From: Pelobates cultripes
Lineage: Eukaryota > Chordata > Amphibia > Anura > Pelobatidae
DNA: 64,000 bases
NCBI GenBank assembly: GCA_933207985.1
Contig: OW240918.1
Span: 24,113,802 to 24,177,801 of the forward strand
Reading direction: 5' to 3'
Shown one piece after another: positions 26,267-37,872 of this stretch. Each line of letters starts with the position of its first letter. The first letter of the stretch is position 1. The notes below the pieces were generated by a model, which saw nothing but the letters and a program-made list of their open reading frames with translations, did not search any database and was not told the origin of the DNA. Made by a program: the position numbers and the translations under genes.

Positions 26267-26501
26267 TCACCATTGGACCACCAGGGATCGTGTGTGAATG
26301 GGGTCCCGCCCCCCCCACTCACCCCCACCCCCCACTCACCAGCGTGCCGGACCCCTCCCCCTCCCAGGCTAAAGGTAAGGGGGGAGATAATGCATGATTA
26401 GTGTTTTTGTTTATTTACCCCCCTTATTTTTTTTTATTTGTATATTTATTCCCACTTAGGTTTTTATTTGTTTATTTACCCCCCAACACACAACATTTAT
26501 A

Positions 26502-26902
26502 CTCAGCACTCTCACACTCAGCACACTCAGCACTCACACACATCATACACAGCACTATTACACTCAGCACTCACACACATTATACACAGCACTCACACAC
26601 ATCACACTCAGCACTCACACACATCATACACAGCACTCACACACTCACACACATCATACACAGCACTCACACACATCATACACAGCACTCACACACATCA
26701 TACACAGAACTCACACACAGCACTCACACACATCACACTCAGCACTCACACACATCATACACAGAACTCACACACAGCACTCACACACATCACACTCAGC
26801 ACTCACACACATCATACACAGCACTATTACGCTCAGCACTCACACACATCATACACAGCACTCACACACATCATACACAGCACTCACACACACATACTGC
26901 AC
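26502..26902 (+). repeat. CA-rich minisatellite, ~22-bp unit
   Basis: Tandem units containing CACTCACACACATC followed by ATACACAG or ACACTCAG. A 57-bp higher-order unit repeats at 26707 and 26764. The long open frames across it arise from the repeat, not from a gene. Confidence 0.9.
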
Positions 26903-26997
26903 CCCTCACATACACACACAACCCCCCGATACACTGCATCACACACATACACAATACTTCCAAACATATTTATATAATGTATATATATACACACAGC

Positions 26998-27312
26998 ACC
27001 CCTCACACACACACACACACAGCACCCCTAAACACATTTCATTCCAGACACACACTAGATCCTCTACCCAACTCTGAATCATCTACACACACTAGATCCC
27101 TATATACACTCTGAATCCGTTATATACGCACGCTCACTAGATCTCCCATACATAGTCTGGGTCCTTCACACACACACAGTCTGGATCCCCTATACGCACA
27201 CTAGATTCCTTGTAAGCAAACCCATACATTCCCTGAACACACACACACACACACACTATAGCCTGTATATACACACACACACACACACACACACTATAGC
27301 CTGTATACACAC
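26998..27312 (+). repeat. CA microsatellites and degenerate CA-rich tandem units
   Basis: Three pure CA runs (about 27005-27020, 27236-27257, 27270-27294) separated by related 40-60 bp text (CACACTAGATCC, CTATAGCCTGTATA). Confidence 0.85.
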
Positions 27313-28080
27313 ACTTGCTACATCCCCTATAGACACATTCTCTACAGCCCCTAGCCACATATGCATTACATTACACCACAAACACAACACGACTAAAACC
27401 GACCTTATTACACAATACCACACCACGACCAGCTCACTCTACACACACGCAATACCACAAGCAGGCTCCAAACACATGCACAATACTCTTTCCTGGCCTT
27501 TTGTCTCCTGGTATCCATTTATAGAGACACCAGAGACAAGTTGCAAGGAAACACAGTGCAAGCATGTTATTAAATTTGCTTGCACTGCACAGAACAAATA
27601 CAGGGCTTTTTTCTCATGCTAGAGCTCTTCAGCAGAGCTCTGTGCATGGTCTGCCCTGGAAGAGCATTGAACCAACATGCTCACTTTGAGAGGGCGCGTG
27701 TTTGTCATGAGTGATGACAAAACACACCCTCTCTGCCCCGCCCCCTTCTTAATGGGCCGCTGTGATAAAAAAATGCCTGGGCCGAATTTTTTCCCCAGTC
27801 CGGCCCTGCATAGGACCACATGTGCGGCCGGTCAGAACTTGAACACGATGGTGTTTCCTCTATGCTGCATGGATCTGAGTGCTATTTGGAGAACTTGGGC
27901 ACTCAGATCAGGGCTTTCTGGGGATGTATGATTTGTGGGGTTATTACATTTTTTTATGATGTTTTGGGGTATTTTTCTGTTTTATATTTTTGTGTTTGCT
28001 TCTCTCTTCCTGGGAGATAATCAGAGATTTATGGGAGGTGCTTTGTCTTGTATTGAATGGAGACCCCATGCTAGGGGCTG

Positions 28081-28090
28081 TGTATAAAAG
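28081..28090 (+). promoter_or_regulatory. TATA box of the solo LTR
   Basis: TGTATAAAAG about 25 bp before AATAAA and within the last 260 bp of the LTR. Confidence 0.6.
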
Positions 28091-28446
28091 CAGACAACTT
28101 GGCCATAATAAAACAGTTCCTTTCCACTCTTCACTCAGTCTGGGCTAGTGTTTGGGTGGATCAGCTATACTTTCTGCAGGAAGCTGTACCCAGGACCCTG
28201 TTCCAGGGCGGGAAGCGACGTTGAGACCCTAGCCAAGTTGTGGCAACTAGGGGCTGAAGCACTCCTGTGTCCCAGAGGAGAGCTAGGAAGTGAGCTTGAC
28301 GGAGGTACAAAGTCGGGGTGCCAGACGGTCCGTCACACCTGATTTATATGATTCTCAGTGTTTAGACCTAAACAGTTTGTTCTATTAGTGTTATAACCAT
28401 GTAAATATTTAACTTGCATTGCTAAAATCAAGATATACATTTATAT

Positions 28447-28591
28447 AGTCTGTGTCTAGCTCGTTTGAGCAGGGCCATCAACACCTTTTGTTTCTGTGCA
28501 TCCAACTTGCCTTGTTGCAATACTTCTCTGTTAGTCCACCTATTGTACAGGACTGCGGAATTTGTTGGTGCTTTATAAATAATACCAGTAA
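28447..28591 (+). repeat. L2-type LINE 3' tail fragment
   Basis: GAGCAGGGCCATCAACACC through GCGGAATTTGTTGGTGCT matches the tail of the L2 copy at 16000-16130; no coding part. Confidence 0.75.
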
Positions 28592-31500
28592 CGTCAACTA
28601 GGCCGCTCCTGCAACCGTTAAAGTTAAAGTTCAATGACTGTACTGGTTGTTCTTAGCAGATGGCCTGCTTACTCGATATGACATGAGAGCATTGTAAATA
28701 CTTTAAGTGTCTTAATGCAAGATAAGCCAGGTAATTTCCATGGAAAGTACTGAATGTTTTATTTGTATAGCATCTCATCTCTTTGAACTTAAAGGGACAC
28801 ATCAGGTAAAAGTACCACTCCTTTTTAAATGTGTTTGATAGAAAAAAAAAAACATTACAAAAAGCATTGAAACATATATTGCTTAATATTTTAAGGATAT
28901 CCTCAGAGATTTAAATGAGCTCATCTGCAGCCATTTCCTGGCCTAAATCTCTCACCTAATTCCAGGTATCACATCATTCTTATGGGGGAATTATAGGTAC
29001 ATGCTCTATAATATTCAATAGGCATGAATGGAAAACAAAAACATGCACATACTTGCTTCTGCTTCTACTTATAATTTTTATTTATTGTTTTTCATTACAC
29101 TAATATGGCACCAATAGCTGCATTGCATATTTGTGCATTTTCCACCATAACTCCACCTCCCTCTTTTCTGTTTCCAACAGGAAGTGATGAGATGCTAGCA
29201 GGAAATCATATAATGATTGTTCTATGAATGAGATAAACCAATTTTTCATCCTTAGATGTTAATGGAATTTTTCTATTCTTTTTAATTGAGAAATGCAGTA
29301 CTCTATCAGAAAATTGGTAAGTTGCTTTAGTCTCAGATAGACGGTAAACGTTTGGCATGTATCTACATAATATTTAGTGTTTACATTACATATACTGTTT
29401 CTGTCTCAACTGGGTGGACCTGATCAGCCTTAAAAACCTTCAGAGTGAATACACTTGCATGTCAATATGCATGGAGTCAGTCTGTATCTGAACTACTGCA
29501 ATTGCTTATAGAATATGTCTAGATACCAATTCTCAGAGTTCCGCAGAAAACTCTCCGCAGCTCATACCAAAATAGATGACAGGATATGGTTTTCCATCAA
29601 ACAGATCCTAAGACAGCTACTGTTGAATGCCCTGGCCAAGCCTGCATCTTAGCATGTACTCATGTGGCAATATTTCAGTCACTCTTGTCCGATTATGGGA
29701 GTGGTGCAGAGACTCAGGCTGACTATCAAAACCCATGTCTTGTGACCATCTAAGTATAGATCTATTTCCTTACCTGGACTGAAAAGATGGTTAGGAGATA
29801 TGTCTGTGCAGCACTGTGTACGGTTGTCCGTTATATTTTGTTTTAGCAATGCTCTTTTGCTTAGATCGTACGCTTTTCTCTTAACCTAATTCACTGTCCA
29901 TTCTATGTTCAAGTTCTCTATTATTAGCTCATAACTCTATAATCCGTTTCTATAACAAGACACTCGCGTGGAGTAAATGCAAACTATCCACTTCATTTGA
30001 GTACCCTACGTCTTAGCTACAAAATACAGTGCTCAAAGGACACTTATTACCTAATTTTGTCTTTCAAGGACAGAATGTTTGTTGATAGATTGCTACAGAG
30101 GAATTGTATTCTCTCTGAATGTGATTTGCTACTTTTTAATTATATAAAATTATACCACACCTAGCTACAGTACAAGTGCACAGTCTCCAGGACATACGTT
30201 AAGGGGTTTACAGAACTCTTACCTTCCCATGATTCATTAAATAGATGTTTATTCTACTCTGCCAACAGCCACATGACCTGATTCTAACCCTGCGAGTGTC
30301 CGGTGCACCCTTTTATTCAGACTGTGCACAGCAAACAAAATTCACAAAAACGTGGGTCATTTATGGCTATTGTATTAGAGAAGATAAATTGAAAATGACA
30401 TGTCTGGACATTAAAAAGAAATAGAAAAAAAAACAAGGCAGCATTCAATACACTTTTACTGGTGGTGAGGCTGCAGAGCATGTTCCCTGCTGCAGGCTGA
30501 ATGGTGTAGCAAAACCAATTATCTCTAATGTGATGCTCACTCACTATTTGGCCACATACGTGCAGAGAACTTATACAGGAGTGCTTCTTGACTCATTTTA
30601 ATGGCTTGTTTTACACTCACTACTTCCTGTGGTTAACCCATATGGCTATAAGATACATTTCTTGGGTTTATTTTTGACTGTTACACAAGACTAAAATGAT
30701 TCTTGCAGCTTCCGTACCTTGGAACATTCTAAATTTGCTAGCCCAGGGACTCATCAAAAATCTTAACCCTTCTATAGCTAATCAGAAACTATAATGTTGA
30801 GATCGGCCAAATGTGATTTAAAAAAAAAAAACATCCCCTAAACAGAAAACCTTAATTTGCAAGGCTTAAAGATAATCTTAATTACATAGCATATAGTCCA
30901 ACAAAAATATTCCACAATGACATTCAAATTATAGAAAGTAATTGTACTGAGTCCAATAATCTAATCTGTATAACCAGTGCTTGTCGAAGTGGGCAGACCA
31001 TTACTAGCCAGTCCACAGCATGCCAAGCCTAAGGCAATTCTTGACGCATTCAGTGCAAGTGAGTATGCATGTACTATCGTGCGGATATCAGGACTCTTTG
31101 TGGCTGAATGATGTAAGCATGATGAAGTCTCAGAATTTCCTTCTTTACTGACTATCTACTTATAGCAGCCCAGGATAAATAACTCTCCTGGCCCCTTACT
31201 ATTCTGTTTCTACATATTTTGTTATCTAAAATACTCATATTCTAAACATTCCGTCATTCCTTGGGTACATACACATGTAATATTATACCGTAATGATAGC
31301 TCATTAATGACTATTCAATGCATTTCCTGTGGAGTACAAAGGTAAGCACACAAAGAATGAAATTCAAACACTGTCTGACTCACTGTGATGTGTAAATAAA
31401 ATCATCACACTGCAGGATTAGCACAGAATTTTATTATGGCTATCAAGAATGATCCTGCGGATCAAACAAAGATTTGGTGGGACTTCGAAATACTGAACAT

Positions 31501-31888
31501 ACAATGAATGTCATTTAGCAAGTTAACACCTTTTCTGTTTCTGTTAGACCGTACACTGATCATTATAACGATCAAAGAGAAAAACATAAAATTAAATTAT
31601 ACAATTCATAATTGCAAGATATATAAATCTAATGTTTTTGTAATATATATGCTGTTTAATTCTAAATACAAGTGTTTAATATATGTAGCAGTTGAGACCA
31701 TGTTTAAACTGCATCTCCCCTTAATCTATTTTTAATCATTGCAAACAGTAAACCATAATACAACTAGACCAAATAACCAAAATAGAATATTTAAACCAAC
31801 TCTTTTTTTTTTACTACACATTCATAACTCATTTTGTATGTATTTTAGAATACCTCTACATTCCTAAATGGGTCACGCAAAAATAGAT
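28592..31888. other. Intron sequence, mostly unassigned
   Basis: A single T2-like end occurs at 28789 (TTAAAGGGACACATCAGG) without a partner. The rest is AT-rich and I recognise nothing. Confidence 0.45.
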
Positions 31889-31924
31889 TTAAAGAGACAC
31901 TATGGTCACCAAAACAACTTTAGC

Positions 31925-32427
31925 TTAAAGGACCACTATAGTGCCAGGAAAACATACTCGTTTTCCTGGCACTATAGTGCCCTGAGGGTGCCCACACCCT
32001 CAGGGACCCCCTCCCGCCCGGCTCTGGAGAGAGGAAAGGGGTAAAAACTTACCTTTTTCCAGCGCTGGGCGGGGAGCTCTCCTCCTTCTCTCCTCCTCCG
32101 TTCCTCCTTCTGGGCTGAATGCGCACACGCGGCAAGAGCTGCGCGCGCATTCAGCCCGTCGCATAGGAAAGCATTTACAATGCTTTCCTATGGACGCTTG
32201 CGTGCTCTCACTGTGAAAAATCACAGTGAGAAGCACGCAAGCGCCTCTAGTGGCTGTCAATGAGACAGCCACTAGAGGATTAGGGGAAGGCTTAACCCAT
32301 TCATAAACATAGCAGTTTCTCTGAAACTGCTATGTTTATAAAAAAAATGGGTTAACCCTAGAAGGACCTGGCACCCAGACCACTTCATTAAGCTGAAGTG
32401 GTCTGGGTGCCTAGAGTGGTCCTTTAA
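31925..32427. mobile_element. T2-like MITE (type I) nested in the type II copy
   Basis: TTAA at 31925-31928 and 32424-32427; ends AGGACCACTATAGTGCC and GAGTGGTCCT. The duplicated TTAA is the TTAA of the host MITE text AGCTTAATGAAGC, so the host sequence can be rejoined exactly. Confidence 0.88.
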
Positions 32428-32431
32428 TGAA

Positions 32432-32590
32432 GCAGCTTTATTATTATAATTAATGTTATTATAGCCATTTATATAGCTCCAACAGATTCCGTAGCGCTTT
32501 ACAATATTATGAGTGGGGGGATTTAACTATAAATAGGACAATTACAAGAAAACTTACAGGAACAATGGGTTGAAGAGTTTATAGTCTATA
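32432..32590 (-). repeat. L2-type LINE 3' tail, inserted into the MITE
   Basis: On the minus strand it reads TTGTAAAGCGCTACGGAATC, then TGTTGGAGCTATATAAATGG and an AAT-rich end, the L2-like tail. It interrupts GAAGCAG/GTTTTGGTG of the host MITE. Confidence 0.7.
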
Positions 32591-33103
32591 GTTTTGGTGT
32601 ATAGATCATGTTCCTGCAATCTCAGCTCATTTAGGAGTTAAATCACTTTGTTTATGAAGCCCTAGTCACACCTCCATGCATGTGACTTACACAGCCTTCC
32701 TAAACACTTCCAGTATAGAGTCTTTTAATGTTTGCACTTCCTTTATTTCAAATTCTGTTTAATTTAGAATGACATCTCCTGCTCTGTTAATAGCTTTCTA
32801 GATCCTACAGGAACCTTCTGTATGTAATTAATGTTCAATTTACAGAACAGGAAATGAAAATGTTTAAAGTAAGTTACATCTGATTGAAAAAGAAAGTATT
32901 TTGTGTTTGAGCAGGCTGTGTCAGTCACAACCAGGGGAGGTAAGGCTATGGCTTTTTTTTTTTTTTCTTTTTTTCTTTTTTTTTTTATGCTAGTGAGCCA
33001 AGGACAGGACTGTCCAGCGCAAATTGAGCTGGTTGTGATATTTTGTGATTGAAACGTATTTTTAGAAATGCAACATTTTATCTGAGGGTTCAGTCTTTCT
33101 TAC

Positions 33104-33256
33104 CGTAACGTAGAATGTCTGCCTGATCGAGTAATGCTATTCCCAACAGGTGACGGTAAATTACTTCCTCTATGTAAGTCCTCGATGGACCGACTCCAAG
33201 GCTTGGATTTATCCACATTATTTTCCACATTATTTTCTAAAGTTTCAAAGTCATAC
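33104..33256 (-). CDS. FMNL2: FMNL2 exon ([20 protein letters not shown]...)
   Basis: One base, 50 codons and two bases: [10 protein letters not shown] through RSGRHSTL. It includes the serine/arginine-rich linker [20 protein letters not shown] that is typical of FMNL2 between the first armadillo helices. This is the most divergent exon of the N-terminal half compared with mammals (NNVENNV where mammals have STVESSV). The acceptor is CCTTTTAG and the donor GTAAGA. Confidence 0.92.
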
Positions 33257-34713
33257 CTAAAAGGAAATAAAAAAGCACAGAAGCAATTAAAACTCTGTCA
33301 AAAAAAGTAAGGTGATCTCTGCAGACTATTGGTTACAAGCTGATTTATGGTTCTTACAGATTGCTGGGTAACCATTCTGACAGAGATATTTGACAAGGGA
33401 ATGGTAAATTTAAACAAAGGAGATGTTGAGAAAAATTGAACAAAATGGAAAAAATTGTCAGTTCTCCAACAATTTTGGTTTAGCAATAACCCTCCAAATA
33501 ATATAGCTGCTGGTAGCATTTTCACAATACAACTAGGGAATATTTAAAGTGAAAGCATCAATCAAGAATGCATGGGTTCTTTGCAGTAGAGTTTAATATT
33601 TGAGCTATACAAGGTGTTAGTAATAGTACAGATCAGATGTGTCTTCTTTTGACTTTCCAATTATTGGAAAGTCATTCTTTTAATAATCTGTTAAATAGCA
33701 GCTAACAGACAACTACGAGTGATGTATGGCTAACGTAGCTCTACAACAGATGCACTGTCAAGACTGGACACATTTTTGTTTTCACATTTGACAAGGGTTC
33801 TATCCACTAAACAGTGAGTTGAGAACCAATTTGCAAAGTTTAGACCAAAATAGACAATTTGGAAATATTTTTTAGATTGGTCTAGATATTATTATTTTTT
33901 TAATTTTAAGCCTATATTTTGCAAATGTATTACTTACTATACTGAGATTTGTGAAAGAGATTAAGTGGTTATGGTACCTAGTGAGTCCATTTAAAAGCAC
34001 AAAAAAGCAATGAAATTAGTCAAATGAATGGACTGCGACACATAAGCATATTATATATCTGAGTAATAAAGTATCTCCCTCTTGTGAGCAGATGACAAGC
34101 CACTTGTAGCGTGTTTACTCGTTTGGGAATATCCCCAAACAAGACAGCCTGCATGCTCCATGCCATTTTTCAAATGTTAGTAATAATATTAAAAATTAAA
34201 TTTGCCATCATAGCATTAATGAAACATGAATAATACAGTGTGGCTGCCAAGTCTTACAAAAACGAGCATATACGAGAACAGCAAGCGTCAGGAAAGTGGT
34301 TTTAAAAAACAGTCCTCTGGTGTAATATTGCGTTATTTAATTGATTTATAAACTGGAGAAAAGTAGAGAAATTATTGTTTTGTTGACGATAATACATACC
34401 ACTCTTTTTATTAATATTTTGGTATAGGTATTAAAAAATAATAAACAGAAGAAAAAAACTGTAGAAGATGAGCAGAATTTGTATTACAAAAATCTGCTTT
34501 ACTGCAGAGTTTTGAGGCATTAAAAAAAGTCCATAAAATATTTTATTCTTCTAACAGTATTTTTTCTTTTGGACTTAGATTATTCTATGTTTTTGTATGT
34601 TATTTGTTTTATTTTGTGTGGGCTTTGCTTACTCTATGGGGTGTTTTGTAAACTCTGAATTGTAGTGCATTGAAATCTAATTTGTATTATTTAGGAAAAG
34701 TAGAAATATTTAT
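33257..34713. other. Intron sequence, nothing recognised
   Basis: AT-rich intron between two FMNL2 exons. No gene and no named repeat. Confidence 0.5.
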
Positions 34714-35515
34714 AGAAACATAGAATGTGACGGCAGATAAGATCCATTTGGCCCATATAGTCTGCCCAATTTTCTAAATACTTTCATTAGTCATTTGCCT
34801 TATCTTATAGTTAGGATAGCCTTATGCCTATCCCATGCATGCTTAAACTCCTTTACTGTGTTAACATCTACCACTTCAGCTGGAAGGCTATTCCATGCAT
34901 CCACTACCCTCTCAGTAAAGTAATACTTTCTGATATTATTTTTAAACCTTTGTCCCTCTAATTTAAGACTATGTCCTCTTGTTGTGGTAGTTTTTCTTCT
35001 TTTAAATATAGTCTCCTCCTTTACTGTGTTGATTCCCTTTATATATTTAAATGTTTCTATCATATCCCCCCTGTCTCGTCTTTCCTCCAAGCTATACATG
35101 TTAAGATCCTTTAACCTTTCCTGGTAAGTTTTATCCCGCAATCCATGAACCAGTTTAGTAGCCCTTCTCTGAACCCTCTCTAAGGTATTAATATCCTTCT
35201 GAAGATACGGTCTCCAGTACTGTGTACAATACTCCAAGTGAGGTCTCACCAGTGTTCTGTATAATGTCATGAGCACTTCCCTCTTTCTACTGCTAATACC
35301 TCTCCCTATACAACCAAGCATTCTGCTAGCATTTCCTGCTGCTCTATTACATTGTCTGCCTACCTTTAAGTCATTAGAAATAATCACCCCTAAATCCCTT
35401 TCCTCAGATGTTGAGGTTAGGACTCTATCAAATATTCTGTACTCTGCCCTTGGGTTTTTACGTCCAAGATGCATTATCTTGCAAATCTGGACAAATTCCT
35501 CAACTCAGCTATAGT
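34714..35515 (-). mobile_element. CR1/L2-group LINE 3' fragment with open RT tail
   Basis: An uninterrupted 224-codon frame (35474 to 34800) covers the C-terminal part of a non-LTR reverse transcriptase: RDLGVIISNDLKVGRQC, LYRTLVRPHLEYC, LERVQRRATKLVHGLRDKTY, SLEERRDRGDMIETFKYIKG, YYFTERVVDAWNSLPAEVV. The 3' end is at the low coordinate, TAGAAACATAGAATGTGACGG. The catalytic YADD and everything before it are missing, so it is 5'-truncated; lack of breaks suggests a fairly recent insertion. Confidence 0.87.
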
Positions 35516-35700
35516 CATACCGAGTTTTTCCACTAAAGTCAGAATACAAAGTGAATTTCAAATTTAAGGCCAGAGTACTCGAACTGAAAGCAGAGCTGGA
35601 TTACAGAATGTTTCCTGTTTGACTATTTTCACCTTGAATTTAAAATTCACTTTGAAGTCACTTTGAATGCTCACTTTCGTGAATAGCCCTGTCAGTTGAT
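35516..35700. mobile_element. Palindromic MITE fragment (CACTAAAGT...CACTTT family)
   Basis: CACTAAAGTCAGAATACAAAGTG at the left is mirrored by CACTTTGAATGCTCACTTTCG at the right. The same family is at about 57810-58045. Confidence 0.55.
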
Positions 35701-35850
35701 CTATAATTTAGTCTTGCCTATTAGCAGGCACATCAGCACAAATCAATGGAAGTCAGCAGTCAGGAAAAGAGTTGAGCAGTTTAGCAGAGACTCAGAGCTG
35801 ACGGTAGGTATAATAATATAATGAGATTTTAAATAACATATTACGCTTAC

Positions 35851-35934
35851 GTGACTGCGTATTGTGCAAACGAAAGATATTCCACCAGAATATCCAAGCC
35901 TTTATTTTCTTCATTCAAAAATTCTCTCACCCAC
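35851..35934 (-). CDS. FMNL2: FMNL2 exon ([20 protein letters not shown]...)
   Basis: One base, 27 codons and two bases: [12 protein letters not shown] through SFAQYAV. It completes split Gly81 and starts split Thr109. It belongs to the armadillo-repeat FH3 part. The acceptor is TTTTTCAG and the donor GTAAGC. A CR1-like fragment (34714-35515) sits just downstream in the intron. Confidence 0.92.
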
Positions 35935-36043
35935 CTGAAAAACAAAACATCAACATGGAATGCTCAATTATTTAAAGAATTACATTCTGTTTTTGATTTT
36001 TTATTGTTTTAAAAGCATTCCCTCCCAACAATATGTATACCTC

Positions 36044-36510
36044 TGTTATTACATAGTTACACAGTTACATAGTTACATAGCTGAAAAGAGACTTGCGTCC
36101 ATCAAGTTCAGCCTTCCTCACATTTGTTTTTTGCTGTTGATCCAAAAGAAGGCCAAAAAAAACAATTTGAAGCACTTCCAATTTTGCAACAAACTAGGAA
36201 AAAAATCTGGCAGTCAGATTTATCCTTGGATCAAACAGTTATTACCCTACATTGAAAAATGCTATCCTTAAATATTCTGTTGCAAGTATGCATCTAGTTG
36301 TGTGAACATCTGTATGGACTCTGATAAAACCACTTCTTCAAGAAGAGAATTCCACACCCTTATTGTTCTTACAGTAAAAAAAAACCTTTTCTTTGTCTTA
36401 GACAAAATCTTCTTTCTTCCAGTTACGCTTTGATTTCTATTCAAAGTAATCCAAATTATATTTAGCATAGAAAAACCCCAGTCCCCCCGCACCTTCACCT
36501 TCCCCACAGT
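36044..36510 (-). pseudogene. Second LINE 3' tail (CR1/Rex-like)
   Basis: Minus-strand frame 36507-36268 reads FFFTVRTIRVWNSLLEEVVL then SESIQMFTQLDAYL, the terminal motif of a LINE reverse transcriptase. The tail continues to a TACATAGTTACATAG repeat at 36050-36080, the usual 3' end of this amphibian repeat. Confidence 0.8.
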
Positions 36511-36581
36511 AACTCTAATATGTCAAACTATTTAGTAATCTCGGAAGAAGATAAATGGAGGGTGATGGGAACACTGAAGAG

Positions 36582-36717
36582 CAGGGGTAGGCAACCTTTG
36601 GAACTCAAGATCTTGTTAACTACATTTCCCATAGTGCTCAAACAGCCATAATGCTGACAAAGCATCAAATGAGACATAGTCTACGCCATCTGCAGTGCCA
36701 GAGGTTGCTTATCCCTG
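36582..36717. mobile_element. Small hAT MITE, 136 bp
   Basis: Ends CAGGGGTAGGCAACCT and AGGTTGCTTATCCCTG; flanks CTGAAGAG and CTATAGAG agree at 6 of 8 positions. Same superfamily as 16839-16979 and 37658-37872. Confidence 0.75.
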
Positions 36718-37657
36718 CTATAGAGGTTGTTTGATGAAAAGTAAAAAAAATAGGCCACTTGATGTTTTTAGAAATCTGCATTTGTGGAAATGTTGTCAGA
36801 TTGCATTCTAATACACATGTGCAGAGTATTTCATCATTTTTATTATAACTACTGCATGTAAAAAAAGCACGTAAAAGATACATTGTTTTGCCAGTGAGAA
36901 CATCCGCAACAATCAAAACAACTGCAGTGGTAACATGTGTAGGACTTGCAAAGATAAACAAAGGATGTCTCAATGGAGATTTTGTTCAAAATTCTTAAAG
37001 GACATCTTCCCCAAAGTAAAAGTAAAATGCAAAATGAGCACACACAAAAAAAAAAAATCAGATGGTTCCTTTATTAGATCCATCTAAGAAAGACTGTATC
37101 ACAAAAGAAAACAGCATTTCTAATAGTTTATTTCTCTGCCTATGTCAACTATGTCAAATTTCTTCACAGCAAATATAAAATCTTGTCAGTTGTGTTTGTT
37201 CAAACATTTTGTTGAAGAATAGGAAGCATACCAATAAATGGAGTATAAAACAAACAAACAAAAAAAACGTGTACACATTGTTGGTTAGGTATTCCTAAAG
37301 TAAAAAAAAAAGGAAATTTGCATAATATAAATGTATTGGATAATATTTTACAAGAATATTGGGAACAATTCTAAAGTTTTAGAGGTGGATGGGGCCGGAT
37401 TTCACCAGCGGCACAAACCGGTGGAGTGTAGGGGCCTAACTAGAAGAGGCGAGATCAACATGAGTGGGCGAAGCCTAGCACCAAACACCATGCCTACGTT
37501 CAGAGCACCTGGGTGGTCCGCACCCCCCAGGAACAGCCCTGGACAGACATATTTATCTTCTGCTGGCAATTATTATTCCATGATTTAGGTGTGCTAGGAC
37601 CGGCTCTCCTGGTTTGTTCTGGGGCAATTTATTGCTCCCCAGGACATCCCACTAGAT

Positions 37658-37872
37658 CAGGGGTTCTCAACGTTAGTCCTCAGGACCCCCTACCAGTCCA
37701 GGGTTTAGGGATTACCTGGGTGTGTCTAAGGTGTTTAGAAAAAGAAAAAAAAAACACCTTAGAGTCTAAGGTGGTTTTTTTCCCCCCTTTTTCTAAACAC
37801 CTGAGACACACCCAGGTAATCCCCAAATCCTGGACTTGTAGGGGGTCCTGAGGACTGGGTTGAGAACCCCTG
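37658..37872. mobile_element. hAT fold-back MITE, 215 bp
   Basis: Ends CAGGGGTTCTCAAC and GTTGAGAACCCCTG, perfect 8-bp duplication CACTAGAT (37650-37657, 37873-37880). The inverted repeat continues through most of the element (TTACCTGGGTGTGTCT against AGACACACCCAGGTAA). Confidence 0.9.

Larger units (their letters stand above)
25934..27808. mobile_element. hAT-like non-autonomous element carrying a CA-rich minisatellite
   Basis: 1875 bp with ends CAGGCCCGGACTGG and CCAGTCCGGCCCTG, flanked by CATAGGAC (25926-25933 and 27809-27816), a perfect 8-bp duplication. The left 400 bp are GC-rich with a strong hairpin (26216-26266). The middle is a minisatellite and CA microsatellites. No transposase frame is present, so it depends on another copy for movement. 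Confidence 0.85.
25417..28337 (+). mobile_element. Solo LTR (about 1.04 kb), split by a hAT-like insertion
   Basis: Begins TGTGAAAAAC and ends CCGTCACA (TGTGA/TCACA inverted ends), flanked by the 5-bp duplication CCTGA (25412-25416 and 28338-28342). Near the 3' end there is a TATA box (TGTATAAAAG at 28081-28090) and a polyadenylation signal (AATAAA near 28107), which gives plus orientation. Removing the insertion and its duplication leaves about 1038 bp. TG...CA ends and a 5-bp duplication fit a Gypsy-type LTR retrotransposon; no internal coding region remains. Confidence 0.8.
31889..32960 (+). mobile_element. T2-like MITE (type II), split by two later insertions
   Basis: Begins TTAAAGAGACACTATGGTCACC and resumes after the insertions with AGTTTTGGTGTATAGATCATG, ATTTAGGAGTTAAATCACTT and GCCCTAGTCACACCTCC, as in the copies at 21120 and 56046. 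It is interrupted at an internal TTAA by 31925-32427 and again by an L2 tail (32432-32590). The right end is lost in a T-rich tract. Confidence 0.8.

Noticed and set aside
26502..26902. CRISPR-like regular repeats
   Set aside because: Contiguous minisatellite without unique spacers, in a vertebrate intron.
26401..27114. 237-residue His/Thr-rich open frame
   Set aside because: Translation of the CA-rich minisatellite; a repeat artefact.
37380..37610. GC-rich block that might be a gene exon
   Set aside because: No conserved frame or splice sites; more likely an old repeat fragment.
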